Source: Actinopolymorpha pittospori
Lineage (GTDB): Bacteria; Actinomycetota; Actinomycetes; Propionibacteriales; Actinopolymorphaceae
Direction of reading: 5' to 3'
Length of the DNA: 64,000 bases
Assembly (NCBI RefSeq): GCF_014873875.1
Contig: NZ_JADBEM010000001.1
Location: forward strand, 2,294,001 to 2,358,000
In this document: positions 19,201 through 27,579 of the stretch, one piece after another
Position numbering within the stretch: the first letter of the stretch is position 1
How the letters are laid out: each line of letters starts with the position of its first letter
Position numbers and translations under genes: made by a program
The notes under the pieces: model-generated
Database searches by the model: none
Seen by the model: only the letters and a program-made list of their open reading frames with translations
What the model was told of the DNA's origin: nothing

Positions 19201-20186
19201 TGGGTTCGCTCCGAGTGCTCTTCCTGGGCGGTACGGGTGTGATCAGCGCCGCATGCGTGCGCGACGCGCTCGAGGCCGGAATCGATCTCACCGTCCTGAC
19301 CCGAGGCCGGACCACGACGCGCCCGGTGCCGGACGGCGTGCGGACGCTGCACGCCGACGTCCACGACGACGACGCGATGCGCGCCGCACTGGGCGAGGAG
19401 GAGTTCGACGTCGTGGTGAACTTCGTCGGATACACCCCCGCCGACGTGCAGACCGACGTGGCCCGCTTCGCCAGGAGAACAGGACAGTACGTCTTCATCT
19501 CCACCGGCTCGGTCTACGCCCGCCCGCCACACCTACCGGTGGTCGAGTCCTCCGCACGGCGACACAACGGGTTCGACTACCCCCGCAACAAGCTGCTCTG
19601 CGAGGAGACCCTCGAACGCGCCTTCCGCGGCGAGGACTTCCCGGTCACGATCGTGCGGGCCGCCCACGTCTACGACCGGACCGTCGTCCCCAACCTGACC
19701 GGATGGACCACCATCGCCCGCTGGCGGGCCGGAAAGCCGGTCGTCGTCCACGGGGACGGCACGTCGTTGTGGAACCTCATGCACGCCGACGACTTCGCCC
19801 GCGGACTCACCGGACTGCTCGGCAACACCCACGTCGTGGGCGAGAACGTCCACATCACCTCCGACGAGATTCTCAGCTGGGACGAGATCCACGTCCTGCT
19901 CGCCCGCGCCGCGGGTGTCGAACCGCGCCTCGTGCACCGGTCGAGTGAGGACATCGGCCGCGAGATCGACTGGATGGGCACCGTTCTGAGCGAGGACTTC
20001 CGCTACTCGATGGTCTACGACAACTCCAAGATCAAGCGCCTCGTACCCGGCTTCGCGTCCCGGGTGCCGTTCGCGCAGGGAGCACGCGAGATCGTCGAAT
20101 GGTTCGACGCCGACCCGTCCCGCCAGCGGTACGACGCGGCCATGGACGCCGCCTTCGACCGTCTGGTCGGAGGTCGTGATGGATGA
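19200..20186 (+). CDS. NAD-dependent epimerase/dehydratase (extended SDR)
   Basis: Protein of 328 aa. The Rossmann loop is at the N-terminus (LFLGGTGVISAA), the extended-SDR tyrosine-lysine pair is in YPRNKLLCE, and a WDEIHVLLARAAG segment matches nucleoside-sugar epimerase-like proteins. It probably oxidises or epimerises a sugar intermediate of this pathway. The ATG at 19200 overlaps the previous TGA by one base and has a GGTGAGG site; the GTG at 19197 is an alternative. Confidence 0.9.
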   Translation: MGSLRVLFLGGTGVISAACVRDALEAGIDLTVLTRGRTTTRPVPDGVRTLHADVHDDDAMRAALGEEEFDVVVNFVGYTPADVQTDVARFARRTGQYVFISTGSVYARPPHLPVVESSARRHNGFDYPRNKLLCEETLERAFRGEDFPVTIVRAAHVYDRTVVPNLTGWTTIARWRAGKPVVVHGDGTSLWNLMHADDFARGLTGLLGNTHVVGENVHITSDEILSWDEIHVLLARAAGVEPRLVHRSSEDIGREIDWMGTVLSEDFRYSMVYDNSKIKRLVPGFASRVPFAQGAREIVEWFDADPSRQRYDAAMDAAFDRLVGGRDG

Positions 20187-20218
20187 GACTCGGCGAGGCG
20201 TACCCGATGTGAGAATGT

Positions 20219-20235
20219 CGTTGGGTATGCCAACG
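20219..20235. promoter_or_regulatory. Palindrome upstream of GntR gene, operator candidate
   Basis: CGTTGG-GTATG-CCAACG, perfect 6-bp arms around a 5-bp centre, 32 nt before the regulator start at 20268. The location fits autoregulation by the GntR/UTRA protein. I did not find a convincing second copy upstream of the transporter operon, which weakens the idea of a cluster-wide operator. Confidence 0.35.
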
Positions 20236-20267
20236 GACGGGTGGGTTCGGGGAAGGACGTGGACGGC

Positions 20268-21029
20268 GTGAACGTGGAGACGAAAGCGGCGCTCCTCGCC
20301 TCGGACAGCCATGAACCCCTGTGGGTACGGGCCGCCGAGGTCATCGAGCGGCACGTGAACGAAGGGACCTTCGCTCCGGACCGGCGACTCCCCACCGAGC
20401 GGGAGCTGTGTGACCAGCTGGGAGTCAGCCGGGTCACGCTGCGGCGCGCGCTCCAGCACCTGGTCGAGGGCGGCGTGCTGCGGTCCTCACACGGACGCGG
20501 CTGGTACGTCGCCGCCCGATCCGACCGCGAATGGCCCAACTCCCTGGAGTCCTTTACCGAGACGGCACGGCGCAAGGCCCTCGTCCCGACGTCGAAGGTT
20601 CTTCGGGCGGAGGTCAAGGAAGCGTCCCTCGACGAGGCGGACGAGTTCGGAGTCGCGGCCGGAACCGAGCTGTTCGTCCTCGAACGGGTCCGGATGCTCG
20701 ACGGTGTCGCCATCGGCGTGGACGCCTCCCGCGTGGTCCTCAACCTCGCGCCGGGACTCGTGAACGCCGACTTCACCAACGCCTCCCTCATCCAGGAGCT
20801 GGCGGCGCAGGGAGCCGAGCCGGTCGCCGCGGAGTCGATGATCGAGGCACGCGGATGCGCCGAGGAGATCGCCGAGCACCTCGAACTCCAACCCGGGGAG
20901 CCCGTTCTGGTCATGTCCCAGTCCATGACCGATGCCCGGGGACGGGTCGTGCTCGTGTCCACCATCACCTACCGGGGCGACCGCTACCGCCTGCGGACGT
21001 CCTTCCTGCGTTCTGGCGGACCCACCTGA
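20268..21029 (+). CDS. GntR-family regulator, HutC/UTRA type
   Basis: Repressor of about 253 aa. The N-terminal winged helix (PTERELCDQLGVSRVTLRRALQHL) is followed by a UTRA ligand domain (TELFVLERVRMLDG...MIEARGCAEEIAEHL...). HutC-type members such as DasR and NagR sense phosphorylated amino sugars or other sugar phosphates. It is central in the rightward run, so it is the natural candidate to control both this run and the glycosidases. The GTG at 20268 was chosen over 20241 because the nearer upstream sequence is purine-rich; the start is uncertain by up to 9 codons. Confidence 0.92.
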   Translation: MNVETKAALLASDSHEPLWVRAAEVIERHVNEGTFAPDRRLPTERELCDQLGVSRVTLRRALQHLVEGGVLRSSHGRGWYVAARSDREWPNSLESFTETARRKALVPTSKVLRAEVKEASLDEADEFGVAAGTELFVLERVRMLDGVAIGVDASRVVLNLAPGLVNADFTNASLIQELAAQGAEPVAAESMIEARGCAEEIAEHLELQPGEPVLVMSQSMTDARGRVVLVSTITYRGDRYRLRTSFLRSGGPT

Positions 21030-21119
21030 CGACCGACGCGACCACCCACAAGGTAGGTCGCGGAGGACCACAAGACTCGATGTGACGTCCGCTGACCATG
21101 CGGGCGCCGATGGTCGCGC

Positions 21120-21153
21120 GGTGCGCGGGTCGCCTTCGGGCGCCACGCGCACC
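21120..21153 (+). other. Stem-loop in leader of SIS gene
   Basis: GGTGCGCG (21120-21127) pairs with CGCGCACC (21146-21153), with an inner GCC-TTCG-GGC hairpin, in the 161-bp gap between gntR and the SIS gene. It may be a terminator of the upstream transcript or an RNA structure in the leader. No T-tract follows. Confidence 0.4.
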
Positions 21154-21190
21154 GACACGGCGCGACGGAAGTGTGAAAGGAAGACCCGAC

Positions 21191-22228
21191 ATGCCCGGTG
21201 TAAGGATCCCCTATCTCGACGGGCGGACCGGCCAGTCCGCCGCCCTCGAGCGGATCGCGTCACGTGTGGGGGATCAGCTCACCGGTCTCGCAACTCCGGA
21301 CGGCGCACTCCGTGGGTGCGCGCGCCCGGTGTTCGTGGGTATCGGCGCCAGCTACGCAGCACTCGCGCTGCCGGTGGAGGTCCTCGCCAGCGGCGGCGTA
21401 CCCGGTCGCCGGGAGCTCGCCGGTGAGATCGGATCGGGCGTTCGGTTCGCGGACGCGGACCTGGTGGTCGGCGTCTCCCAGTCGGGCCGCAGCCCCGAGA
21501 CCATCGACGCGCTGGCGATGGTGCCCCTGAACCAGCGGGCCGCGGTGGTCAACGTCGTACCGTCCGGGCTGGCCGACTCCGTCGCGCACGCCGTCGACCT
21601 CGGCAACGAGCCGGACAGCTACGCCTCGACCATCGGCTACACCGGCACCCTGGTGGCCCTGTCCATGCTGGCCCGCACCATGATCGGCTGGACGCCGGCC
21701 CAGGTCGCGGCGGAGTGGGCCGGCATCGGTTCGACCCTCGACCGGCACGAGATCGCCATGGCCGCCGTGGTGGACGAGGTCGCCCAGCGGGCTCACCACG
21801 TCGTCGCCGCCGACGTGGTGGCCTCGGGTGCGGCGCGTTCGACCTCGGAGTCGGGTGCACTGCTGCTGCGTGAGGTCTGCCGGGTGCCCTCGGCCGCCCT
21901 CGTCACCCGCAACTACCTGCACGGCGAGATGGAGTCGGCCGGTGCGACCCTGCACGTCGTCATCGGCGATGGCCGGGAGCTGGAGCTGGCCCGCTCCCTC
22001 GCCCGCGCGGGTCACCTCACCCTGTGCATCACGACGACCGCTGTCGAACCCGACGACCACCTCCACGTCGCTCGGATCTCCGAAGACCTGCCGGTGCCCG
22101 TCCGCACGGTGCTGCAGACCGCGGTGCTGCAGCGGCTCGCGGGTGCCCTCGCCGCGGTGCGAGGCGTCGACATCGAGGAGTTCGTCTTCGACAACACCGA
22201 CACCAAGGTCGAGGAGCCGGCCGCCTGA
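21191..22228 (+). CDS. SIS-domain sugar isomerase/deaminase-like protein
   Basis: Protein of 345 aa with two SIS domains. The first carries VFVGIGASYAAL and the phosphosugar loop VSQSGRSPETIDAL. It resembles the isomerase half of glucosamine-6-phosphate synthase and AgaS-type aldose-ketose isomerases that deaminate or isomerise GlcN-6-P or related hexosamine phosphates. There is no glutaminase domain. The ATG at 21191 has a good AAGGAAG site. It is followed by an overlapping kinase gene, so phosphorylation and isomerisation of the released amino sugar are likely consecutive steps. Confidence 0.9.
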   Translation: MPGVRIPYLDGRTGQSAALERIASRVGDQLTGLATPDGALRGCARPVFVGIGASYAALALPVEVLASGGVPGRRELAGEIGSGVRFADADLVVGVSQSGRSPETIDALAMVPLNQRAAVVNVVPSGLADSVAHAVDLGNEPDSYASTIGYTGTLVALSMLARTMIGWTPAQVAAEWAGIGSTLDRHEIAMAAVVDEVAQRAHHVVAADVVASGAARSTSESGALLLREVCRVPSAALVTRNYLHGEMESAGATLHVVIGDGRELELARSLARAGHLTLCITTTAVEPDDHLHVARISEDLPVPVRTVLQTAVLQRLAGALAAVRGVDIEEFVFDNTDTKVEEPAA

Positions 22229-23172
22229 TGTCGTGCCTCGTGTTCGGCGTCGACGTCGGCGGAACGAAGACCCAGATCCGGCTGGTCGACGCGGAGAGCG
22301 GGACGGTCACGGCCGACCGCACCGTGTCAAGCTCGGATTGGCAGGCGAGCCGGGTACCGGAGGCGGCCGGGTGGTTGGCCGCCCAGCTGCGACCGCTATT
22401 CCAGCCAGGCGACGAGCCGCTGCTGACCGTCGTGGGGGCGCACGGCTGCGAGACCGAGGAACACTGCGCGCGGCTCGCGGCCGAACTCCAGGCCGCGCTG
22501 CACTCCCCGGTCACCGTGGTGAACGACGCCGAGCTGCTCGTGCCGGCCGCCGGCCTGGACGACGGCATCGCCGTCGTGGCCGGGACCGGATCCGTCGTGG
22601 TGGGCAGGCACCAGGACACCGGGGAACGCCTGACCGCCGGCGGCTGGGGCTGGGTCCTCGGCGACGAGGGCTCCGGCTCCGCGCTGGTGCGCGACGCCGC
22701 TCGCGCCGTGCTCGCCCGGGCCGACGAAGGTCTCCCGCCCGAACACCTCGAGGCCGCGCTGCTGCGTTCCTTCGACGTACCGGACCGGGTCGAACTCGCC
22801 GCGGTGATGAGCTGGAACGACGGGGTGGAGACGTGGGGCGCGCACGTCCCGGCCGTCTTCGAGGCCGCGGATGCCGGGTCCTCGCCGGCGCGGGAGGTCA
22901 TCCGGACCGGTGGCAGTTCCCTCGCGCGCCTCGTCGTACACCTGGCCCGGCGCGGAGCGAACGCCGACGCCGTCGTCGTCGCCGGTGGCGTCATCACCCA
23001 CCAGCCGCGGCTGAAGACGGCGTTCGAGGAGGAACTGCGCTCCCACTTCCGCGACATCCCGATCACCCTTCTCGAGGTCCCGCCGGTGCAGGGGGCGGTC
23101 GAGTTGGCGCGGCGTGCTGTCGTGGGTGGAGGTACGCCTGCGGACCAGGTGAGGTCCGCGGCTCGTCCGTAG
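22228..23172 (+). CDS. BadF/BadG-family ATPase, N-acetylglucosamine-kinase-like
   Basis: Protein of 314 aa with the ASKHA fold: phosphate-1 motif FGVDVGGTKTQIRLVD, phosphate-2 VVAGTGSVVVG and a GDEGSGSALVRDAA segment, the pattern of mammalian-type GlcNAc kinases and actinobacterial glucosamine kinases. It would phosphorylate GlcNAc or GlcN released by the glycosidases. Start and stop of the flanking genes overlap (TGATG). Substrate assignment rests on context. Confidence 0.9.
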   Translation: MSCLVFGVDVGGTKTQIRLVDAESGTVTADRTVSSSDWQASRVPEAAGWLAAQLRPLFQPGDEPLLTVVGAHGCETEEHCARLAAELQAALHSPVTVVNDAELLVPAAGLDDGIAVVAGTGSVVVGRHQDTGERLTAGGWGWVLGDEGSGSALVRDAARAVLARADEGLPPEHLEAALLRSFDVPDRVELAAVMSWNDGVETWGAHVPAVFEAADAGSSPAREVIRTGGSSLARLVVHLARRGANADAVVVAGGVITHQPRLKTAFEEELRSHFRDIPITLLEVPPVQGAVELARRAVVGGGTPADQVRSAARP

Positions 23173-23260
23173 CAGGTTCGGTCCGTCGTCGACCCCACAG
23201 ACACCGTCGCTACCGCCGACGCACCCAGCCGCGAAAGCGGCGCGGAAGAAGAGAGAGAAC

Positions 23261-24178
23261 GTGCGCTACTCCGAGGTGATCGCCGCTCGTACCTCCCGTG
23301 TGGTCGAGGTACCGGACGTCCTGCCCGCCGCGGGAGAGGTCCAGGTCCGTGTCCAGGCCTCGGGTGTCTGCATATCGGAGCGGCCGCCCTGGGAGCATCA
23401 CGACGGCGGCGAGCCGCACCGGCTCGGGCACGAGCTGAGTGGTGAGATCGTGGCGATCGGCTCCGGGGTCCACGGATGGTCGGTCGGGGACAGGGTGACC
23501 GGATTCGGATCACCCGTCTTCGCCGACCTGGTGAACGTCTCCGCGAGGTCGCTGCTGCCGACGCCGGCCAACGTCCCGAGCTGGGCGGCGCTCGGCGAAC
23601 CGCTCGCCTGTGTGGTCGAGGCGCTCTCCCGGTGCGCGCTCACACCGGGCATGCGGGTCGCCGTCGTGGGCCTGGGCTTCATGGGGCTCGGGGCCCTGCA
23701 GGTCGCGGCGAGCCACGCGCCCGGAAGGCTGGTGGGCGTCGACCCCAACCCGCACACGCGCGCGCTCGCCCTGGAACTGGGAGCCCACGACGTGTGCACC
23801 CCGGAGGAGGCCAAGGACAGCCTGCGGCACGGGTTCGACGTGGTCGTGGAGTTCTCCGGTACGGCGCCCGGGCTGGCGTTGGCGGGCGACCTCGTGGCCC
23901 AACACGGCGTGCTCTGCATCGCGGGCTACCACCACGACGGCGCTCGGGAGCTCGACGTCGAACTCTGGTACCGCGCGGTGACGATCATCAACGGTTTCAC
24001 CCCGCAACGCTGGCGCGTCATGGCGGCGATGGCCGAAGGTCTTCGGCTGATGGCCGACCGCCGGCTGACGTTCGAACCGCTGATCACCCACCGGGTCAGC
24101 CTGGACGACATCGACACGGGGTTCGGCTACTTCCTCGACCGACCCGCCGAGTTCGTCAAGGCCATCTGCGAGCCGTAG
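23261..24178 (+). CDS. Zinc-type alcohol dehydrogenase (MDR family)
   Basis: Protein of 305 aa, a little short for a medium-chain dehydrogenase. It keeps the catalytic-zinc GHE motif (LGHELSGEI), the Rossmann loop VVGLGFMGLGALQVA, and a C-terminal region ending FLDRPAEFVKAI. The structural-zinc four-Cys lobe is absent, as in some short sugar dehydrogenases. GTG start with a purine-rich leader. As the last gene of the island it may oxidise a sugar or polyol intermediate. Confidence 0.88.
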   Translation: MRYSEVIAARTSRVVEVPDVLPAAGEVQVRVQASGVCISERPPWEHHDGGEPHRLGHELSGEIVAIGSGVHGWSVGDRVTGFGSPVFADLVNVSARSLLPTPANVPSWAALGEPLACVVEALSRCALTPGMRVAVVGLGFMGLGALQVAASHAPGRLVGVDPNPHTRALALELGAHDVCTPEEAKDSLRHGFDVVVEFSGTAPGLALAGDLVAQHGVLCIAGYHHDGARELDVELWYRAVTIINGFTPQRWRVMAAMAEGLRLMADRRLTFEPLITHRVSLDDIDTGFGYFLDRPAEFVKAICEP

Positions 24179-24190
24179 GACGACGTCTTC

Positions 24191-24738
24191 CTAGTGCGAC
24201 CGCGCCCGGGTCGCGGTGACAAGGCCGCGTGGCCATTCGACGTCCAGGACCGCACCTGCCGGGGTCGCGGCCCACTGGTCGCGCAACGTCCGAAGATCCT
24301 CCATGGCGACCCGGAACTGCGCGGGCGTGTACGGAAAGGGGTCCTCGCGGACGATTCCCCACGCGTGCCGGGCGCGTTCGACCAGGTCCTCGACGCGGCC
24401 GTCGTGCAGTACGACGTCGTAGACCAACGACGTCATCACCTCGGCCACGGTGATCGTGCGCGCCTTGGTGTTCGTTCGCAGAACCTTCTGCGAACGGCGT
24501 TTCGGGTCGTGGCGTAGCCGGCCCGACGTGACGGTCATCCCGTCGAACAACCACCCGCGGCCGCGCCGCCGAACACGCCGCCGGTCATCCCCAGCGCCCG
24601 CTCGGTCGCGAGGTGCGCCAGGTCGTGCGGGATCGGCCACCTGCCACCAGCGCCAGGAAGAGTGACGACGACACCGTCGGGGCGGTGGATGCGCACGGAG
24701 TACTCCGCACCCTCACCTCGGTGGAACTCCACCTTCAT
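24191..24738 (-). pseudogene. Hypothetical protein, apparently frameshifted
   Basis: Two frames join to make one protein of about 180 aa. From the ATG at 24738 the frame reads MKVEFHRGEGAEYSVRIHR...PHDLAHLATERALG..GGVFGG and stops at 24535. The -1 neighbour frame then continues with WLFDGMTVTSGRLRHDP to a stop at 24191, with normal codon usage. Proteins beginning MKxEFxR..xY.VRxxRPDG with a PHDLxHxxVE motif form an uncharacterised actinobacterial family that spans both halves. The shift lies near 24545-24560, in the run encoding Gly-rich residues. It is next to the split nucleotidyltransferase gene. Confidence 0.6.
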
Positions 24739-24868
24739 GCGAGCCACCCTGACACGTTCTGGTGGCGGCGCCAACCGCTGAGGCCGCCGGCCCGGGGGCC
24801 TGGCGGCCGCTCGACATGTCCGTCGGCGGCCGCCATGAGCCCCGCCCGCTGGCACATCCGCGGGGGCG

Positions 24869-25579
24869 TCACCAGCCCCAGTGCCGTCGGTGCGCGTCGG
24901 TCGACCAGGCATCGAGGACGTCTCGGTTGGCCTGCTCGGGCAGCGGCGTACGGCCGGCGTCGAGCAGTTCCTCGATCTCTCGTTGGACCATGGCGATCTC
25001 GTCGAGCACGGCGTTCTGCGCGACCTCACCGCGTTTGACCGACAGCACCCGCTCGCGTTCGGCGGACGGCATGGGCAGGGTCAGGCGACCGTGCGTGGCG
25101 ACCTCACGGCCCTGGTAGGCCAGCCGGAGCGCGTGTGAGGCGTACTTGACGTCGTACCCGTACCTCGCGACCAGCTCGGGGCGGTTGGGCGGCCGGTTCT
25201 GTTTGCCGCCGCCGGTCATCCGTTCGCGCTGGGCGTTCACGTAACCCAGGAAACGACGAACGGCCTGGCGACTCAGGACCTGGCTCGCCTGCGAACGTAG
25301 CTCCCGGCCGAGCGGCGTCATCACGACGACCGAGTCCTCCGGAGCGAACAACGGCAGGAGCGCCGTCGGATTGCCCTTCGTCGCGAGCCGTAGGTACGTG
25401 CGCAGCGAGTACATCACCAGGTCGATGTCACCGGGACCGCTGCGGGCACCTTCTGGCTGCGTGCGGTAGACGTAGTGATCGACGGGGCGGCGTAGTCCGA
25501 CCACATACTCCGGCGGCTCGACGAACACGCCCATCTCATCGTGGTCGTCGGTTCCCTCGATCGCGATGCCATGGACGCG
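24869..25579 (-). pseudogene. Nucleotidyltransferase (RlaP/pol-beta-like), 3' part split by IS
   Basis: C-terminal 236 codons of a predicted nucleotidyltransferase. It begins in frame with RVHGIAIEGTDDHDEMGV, which carries the acidic DDxD-type metal residues, and continues through FVEPPEYVVGL, a DIDLVMYSLRTYLRLATKGNPT segment and a helical C-terminus. The missing N-terminus (23 codons ending VVGS) lies at 27372-27440 beyond the IS element. Fusing both gives a continuous 259-aa reading frame with the GS-x10-13-DxD core. An internal ATG at 25534 could give a truncated product lacking the GS motif and one or more acidic residues, unlikely to be active. Confidence 0.85.
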
Positions 25580-25760
25580 CCAACTTAAACCGGCCCTGAA
25601 GGACCGGGCTTGGAGGTAGCGCCCAACTGGCTGCTGGGTTGGCTCCTCCGTCCAGACACTCCTTATGGGGTGGCAGGGACGCGTGACTCACGCCCCGCAG
25701 TCCACACAGCCTCGCCCTTGCGGGCGATGTTGTGGGAAGCGTTCCGGTCGGCGTGGGCAA
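25580..25760 (-). ncRNA. Predicted omega RNA (TnpB guide scaffold)
   Basis: In IS605 elements the tnpB-associated RNA covers the end of tnpB and the right end of the element and takes its guide from the flanking DNA. Here that would be the minus strand from inside tnpB through the right-end hairpin to 25580, with guide starting CGCGTCCATGGCATCG from 25579 downward. The 5' boundary is a guess from the family; only the hairpin and element end are visible. Confidence 0.45.
25590..25607 (-). repeat. Right-end hairpin of IS element
   Basis: On the minus strand, CCGGTCC-TTCA-GGGCCGG: a 7-bp stem with one G-T wobble, about 10 nt inside the element end. TnpA recognises such imperfect subterminal hairpins in IS200/IS605 elements. 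Confidence 0.7.
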
Positions 25761-26826
25761 CGACCCCGCAGTTCCGGCAGATGAAAAGCCCCTGGTCGAC
25801 ACGGTTGCGCTTGTCGACGTGGCCGCACTCCGAGCACTGCTGAGAGGTGTAGGCGGGATCGACGAAGACCACGGGCACGCCGGCCCTGCGGGCTTTGTAG
25901 ACGATGAAGTCTCCGAGCTGGGCGAAGGCCCAAGAGTGGAGTGCGACCCGTTGGGGCTTGCGGAGCCGTACCCTCTGCCGGATTCCCTTGAGTTCTTCCA
26001 GGGAGATCCCGGCTGAGGTGCGTTCAGCCTCGATCACGATCGTCTTGGAGATGATGTGGTTGGTGTTGGCGACGTGGCGCCGTTCGCGCCGGTTGCGCTT
26101 CTTGAGGAGGCGCTTGGCGGACTTGGTGCCCTTGCGCTGCAGCTTGCGGCGCAGGTCGAGCTGCCGCTTGCGGTGCCGGTTCAGGCCGCGCCCGGCAGCC
26201 TTGTAGCCGGTGGAGGTGGTCGCGATGTTGACGACGCCGAGATCCACGCCGATGAAGCCGTTGGGCTCGTACTGCTCGGCCTCGGGAACCTCGCAGGTGG
26301 CGTACAGGTAGAAGACACCGTCCCCTTCGATCAGGTCGGACTCGCCCTGCCGGTGCTCCCGCAGTGTCTTGAGCGCGCCCGCAGAACACGCGAACCGCAC
26401 GTTCTTCAACCGGCCCGCAATAGTCCAGATGGACACCGTCTGCGTGTCGTAGTGCCAGGAAAGGCAGCGGTCGTCGTATGGCTGGGCCGCCTCGGCGCGG
26501 AACACGATCGGCTTCGTCTCGGCCTTTCGACCTCCCTTCGATCCGGGCTTACCGAGGTGCCCGGCCTTGACGTTCGCCTTAAGCGCCGTGTAGGCGTCAC
26601 GGACCTTCTTGATCACGTGCTGGGCGACCTGCGCACCCAGCCCCCACGACCTCAGCACGGCATAGGTGTGCTTGCGCAGCTCATACTCACGCGGAACACC
26701 ACGCTCCAACGCCACCGAAGAGACCCAGTTCGCAGCCTCGTTGACCGTGTGCAGAGTCGCCGACAACGCGGCGGCCTGGTCGGCCTCCGGTATCAGCTTC
26801 ACCTGCACGACGATCTCCACGGACAT
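25663..26826 (-). CDS. tnpB: TnpB, RNA-guided endonuclease of IS605 family
   Basis: Full-length 387-aa TnpB. The RuvC residues are all present: Asp near 195 (FIGVDLGVVN), Glu near 278 (ISLEELKG) and Asp near 360 (HADRNASHNIA). The zinc ribbon is CSEC...CRNC (Cys near 331, 334, 350, 353). N-terminal REC-like and wedge regions are followed by a basic stretch (KRLLKKRNRRERRH). It should be an active nuclease that uses the omega RNA from the element's right end. It starts 17 nt from the divergent tnpA start. Its product would cut the empty donor site after excision and favour IS retention (family knowledge). Confidence 0.95.
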   Translation of the reverse strand: MSVEIVVQVKLIPEADQAAALSATLHTVNEAANWVSSVALERGVPREYELRKHTYAVLRSWGLGAQVAQHVIKKVRDAYTALKANVKAGHLGKPGSKGGRKAETKPIVFRAEAAQPYDDRCLSWHYDTQTVSIWTIAGRLKNVRFACSAGALKTLREHRQGESDLIEGDGVFYLYATCEVPEAEQYEPNGFIGVDLGVVNIATTSTGYKAAGRGLNRHRKRQLDLRRKLQRKGTKSAKRLLKKRNRRERRHVANTNHIISKTIVIEAERTSAGISLEELKGIRQRVRLRKPQRVALHSWAFAQLGDFIVYKARRAGVPVVFVDPAYTSQQCSECGHVDKRNRVDQGLFICRNCGVVAHADRNASHNIARKGEAVWTAGRESRVPATP

Positions 26827-26843
26827 GATCCTACCGTTGGTCT

Positions 26844-27272
26844 ATGCCACCACGATGGGAGCCAAACCCCGATATCCGCAAGGGTCGCACAGTCGTCTAC
26901 ACCCTCCATGCACACTTGGTCTTCACTCCGAAGTACCGGCGCGGACCGTTCACCGACGACATCCTTCGACGCTGCGAGGAAGTCATGCGGGACGTGTGCA
27001 CCGACTTCGGAGCGGAGTTGCGGGAGTTCAACGGCGACACCGACCACGTCCACCTGCTCCTCCACTATCCGCCCAAAGTCGCCCTGTCCCGGCTCGTCGG
27101 CAGCCTCAAAGGCGTCTCCGCCCGCAGGCTCCGGCAGGAGTTCCCCGGACACATCCGCACCTACCTGTGGGGTGAACACTTCTGGTCCCCGTCCTACTTC
27201 GCCGCATCCTGCGCAGGCGCCCCGCTCACTGTGGTGAAGGAGTACATCGAGAACCAGAAACGTCCCCGCTGA
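26844..27272 (+). CDS. tnpA: IS200/IS605 Y1 transposase TnpA
   Basis: HUH-superfamily single-strand transposase, 142 aa, full length. The HUH motif is DHVHLLLHY (His near 68 and 70) and the nucleophilic Tyr is near residue 134 in VVKEYIENQ; both are intact. It excises and inserts the element as single-stranded DNA circles using the subterminal hairpins. Divergent from tnpB with only 17 nt between starts, so the promoters must lie within the opposite gene. The element looks autonomous. Confidence 0.95.
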   Translation: MPPRWEPNPDIRKGRTVVYTLHAHLVFTPKYRRGPFTDDILRRCEEVMRDVCTDFGAELREFNGDTDHVHLLLHYPPKVALSRLVGSLKGVSARRLRQEFPGHIRTYLWGEHFWSPSYFAASCAGAPLTVVKEYIENQKRPR

Positions 27273-27332
27273 GGCAGACAGCGCAGATCCGTGCGTCCGT
27301 GCAGGTCACCCCGGTTCTAAGAAGCGATTCCT

Positions 27333-27352
27333 CCCGGGCCCGAAGGCCCGGG
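27333..27352 (+). repeat. Left-end hairpin of IS element
   Basis: CCCGGGCC-CGAA-GGCCCGGG, a perfect 8-bp stem with a 4-nt loop, 19 nt inside the element end on the tnpA side. It matches the hairpin expected for TnpA recognition. Confidence 0.75.
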
Positions 27353-27371
27353 GCTCCTCGCTAGATCCTGC

Positions 27372-27440
27372 TGAACCCACCACGGTCCGCAGAATCTCGG
27401 TGCGTCGTGCCAGCTGGCCGTCGCCGTGTTCGGTCGTCAT
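27372..27440 (-). pseudogene. Nucleotidyltransferase, 5' part split by IS
   Basis: First 23 codons of the split gene: ATG at 27440, residues MTTEHGDGQLARRTEILRTV then VGS, ending exactly at the IS edge. The sequence continues in phase at 25579 (RVHGIAIEG). The GS dipeptide is the first nucleotidyltransferase motif, so the insertion separates it from the catalytic acidic residues. Translation past 27372 enters the IS (AGSstop), giving a useless short peptide. Confidence 0.85.
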
Positions 27441-27579
27441 GGTCGCTGATCATCGCGCTGCGTAAGGCGGATCGCCACCGGGTTTCACCCCGCGACGCTG
27501 GTCCGGCGCCAGTATGTTCAGCGGACCTTGCGCCCGGCGAAGAGGTGGCGAATCCGTCGGGTCGACGTGCCGGGGTGCG

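Larger units (their letters stand above)
25580..27371. mobile_element. IS200/IS605-family insertion sequence
   Basis: About 1.79 kb carrying divergent tnpB (25663-26826, minus) and tnpA (26844-27272, plus), with hairpins near both ends and no inverted repeats or target duplication, as expected for a Y1-transposase element. The ends come from the split host gene: removing this interval rejoins GGTTCA to CGCGTC and restores the nucleotidyltransferase frame exactly. By family convention the tnpB 3' side (25580) is the right end and the tnpA side (27371) the left end. The flank next to the left end reads GGTTCA, the candidate target site/TAM. Confidence 0.92.

Noticed and set aside
25580..27371. 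Classical IS with terminal inverted repeats and target duplication
   Set aside because: No inverted terminal repeats or duplicated flank; the ends fit IS200/IS605 hairpin organisation and exact restoration of the host frame.
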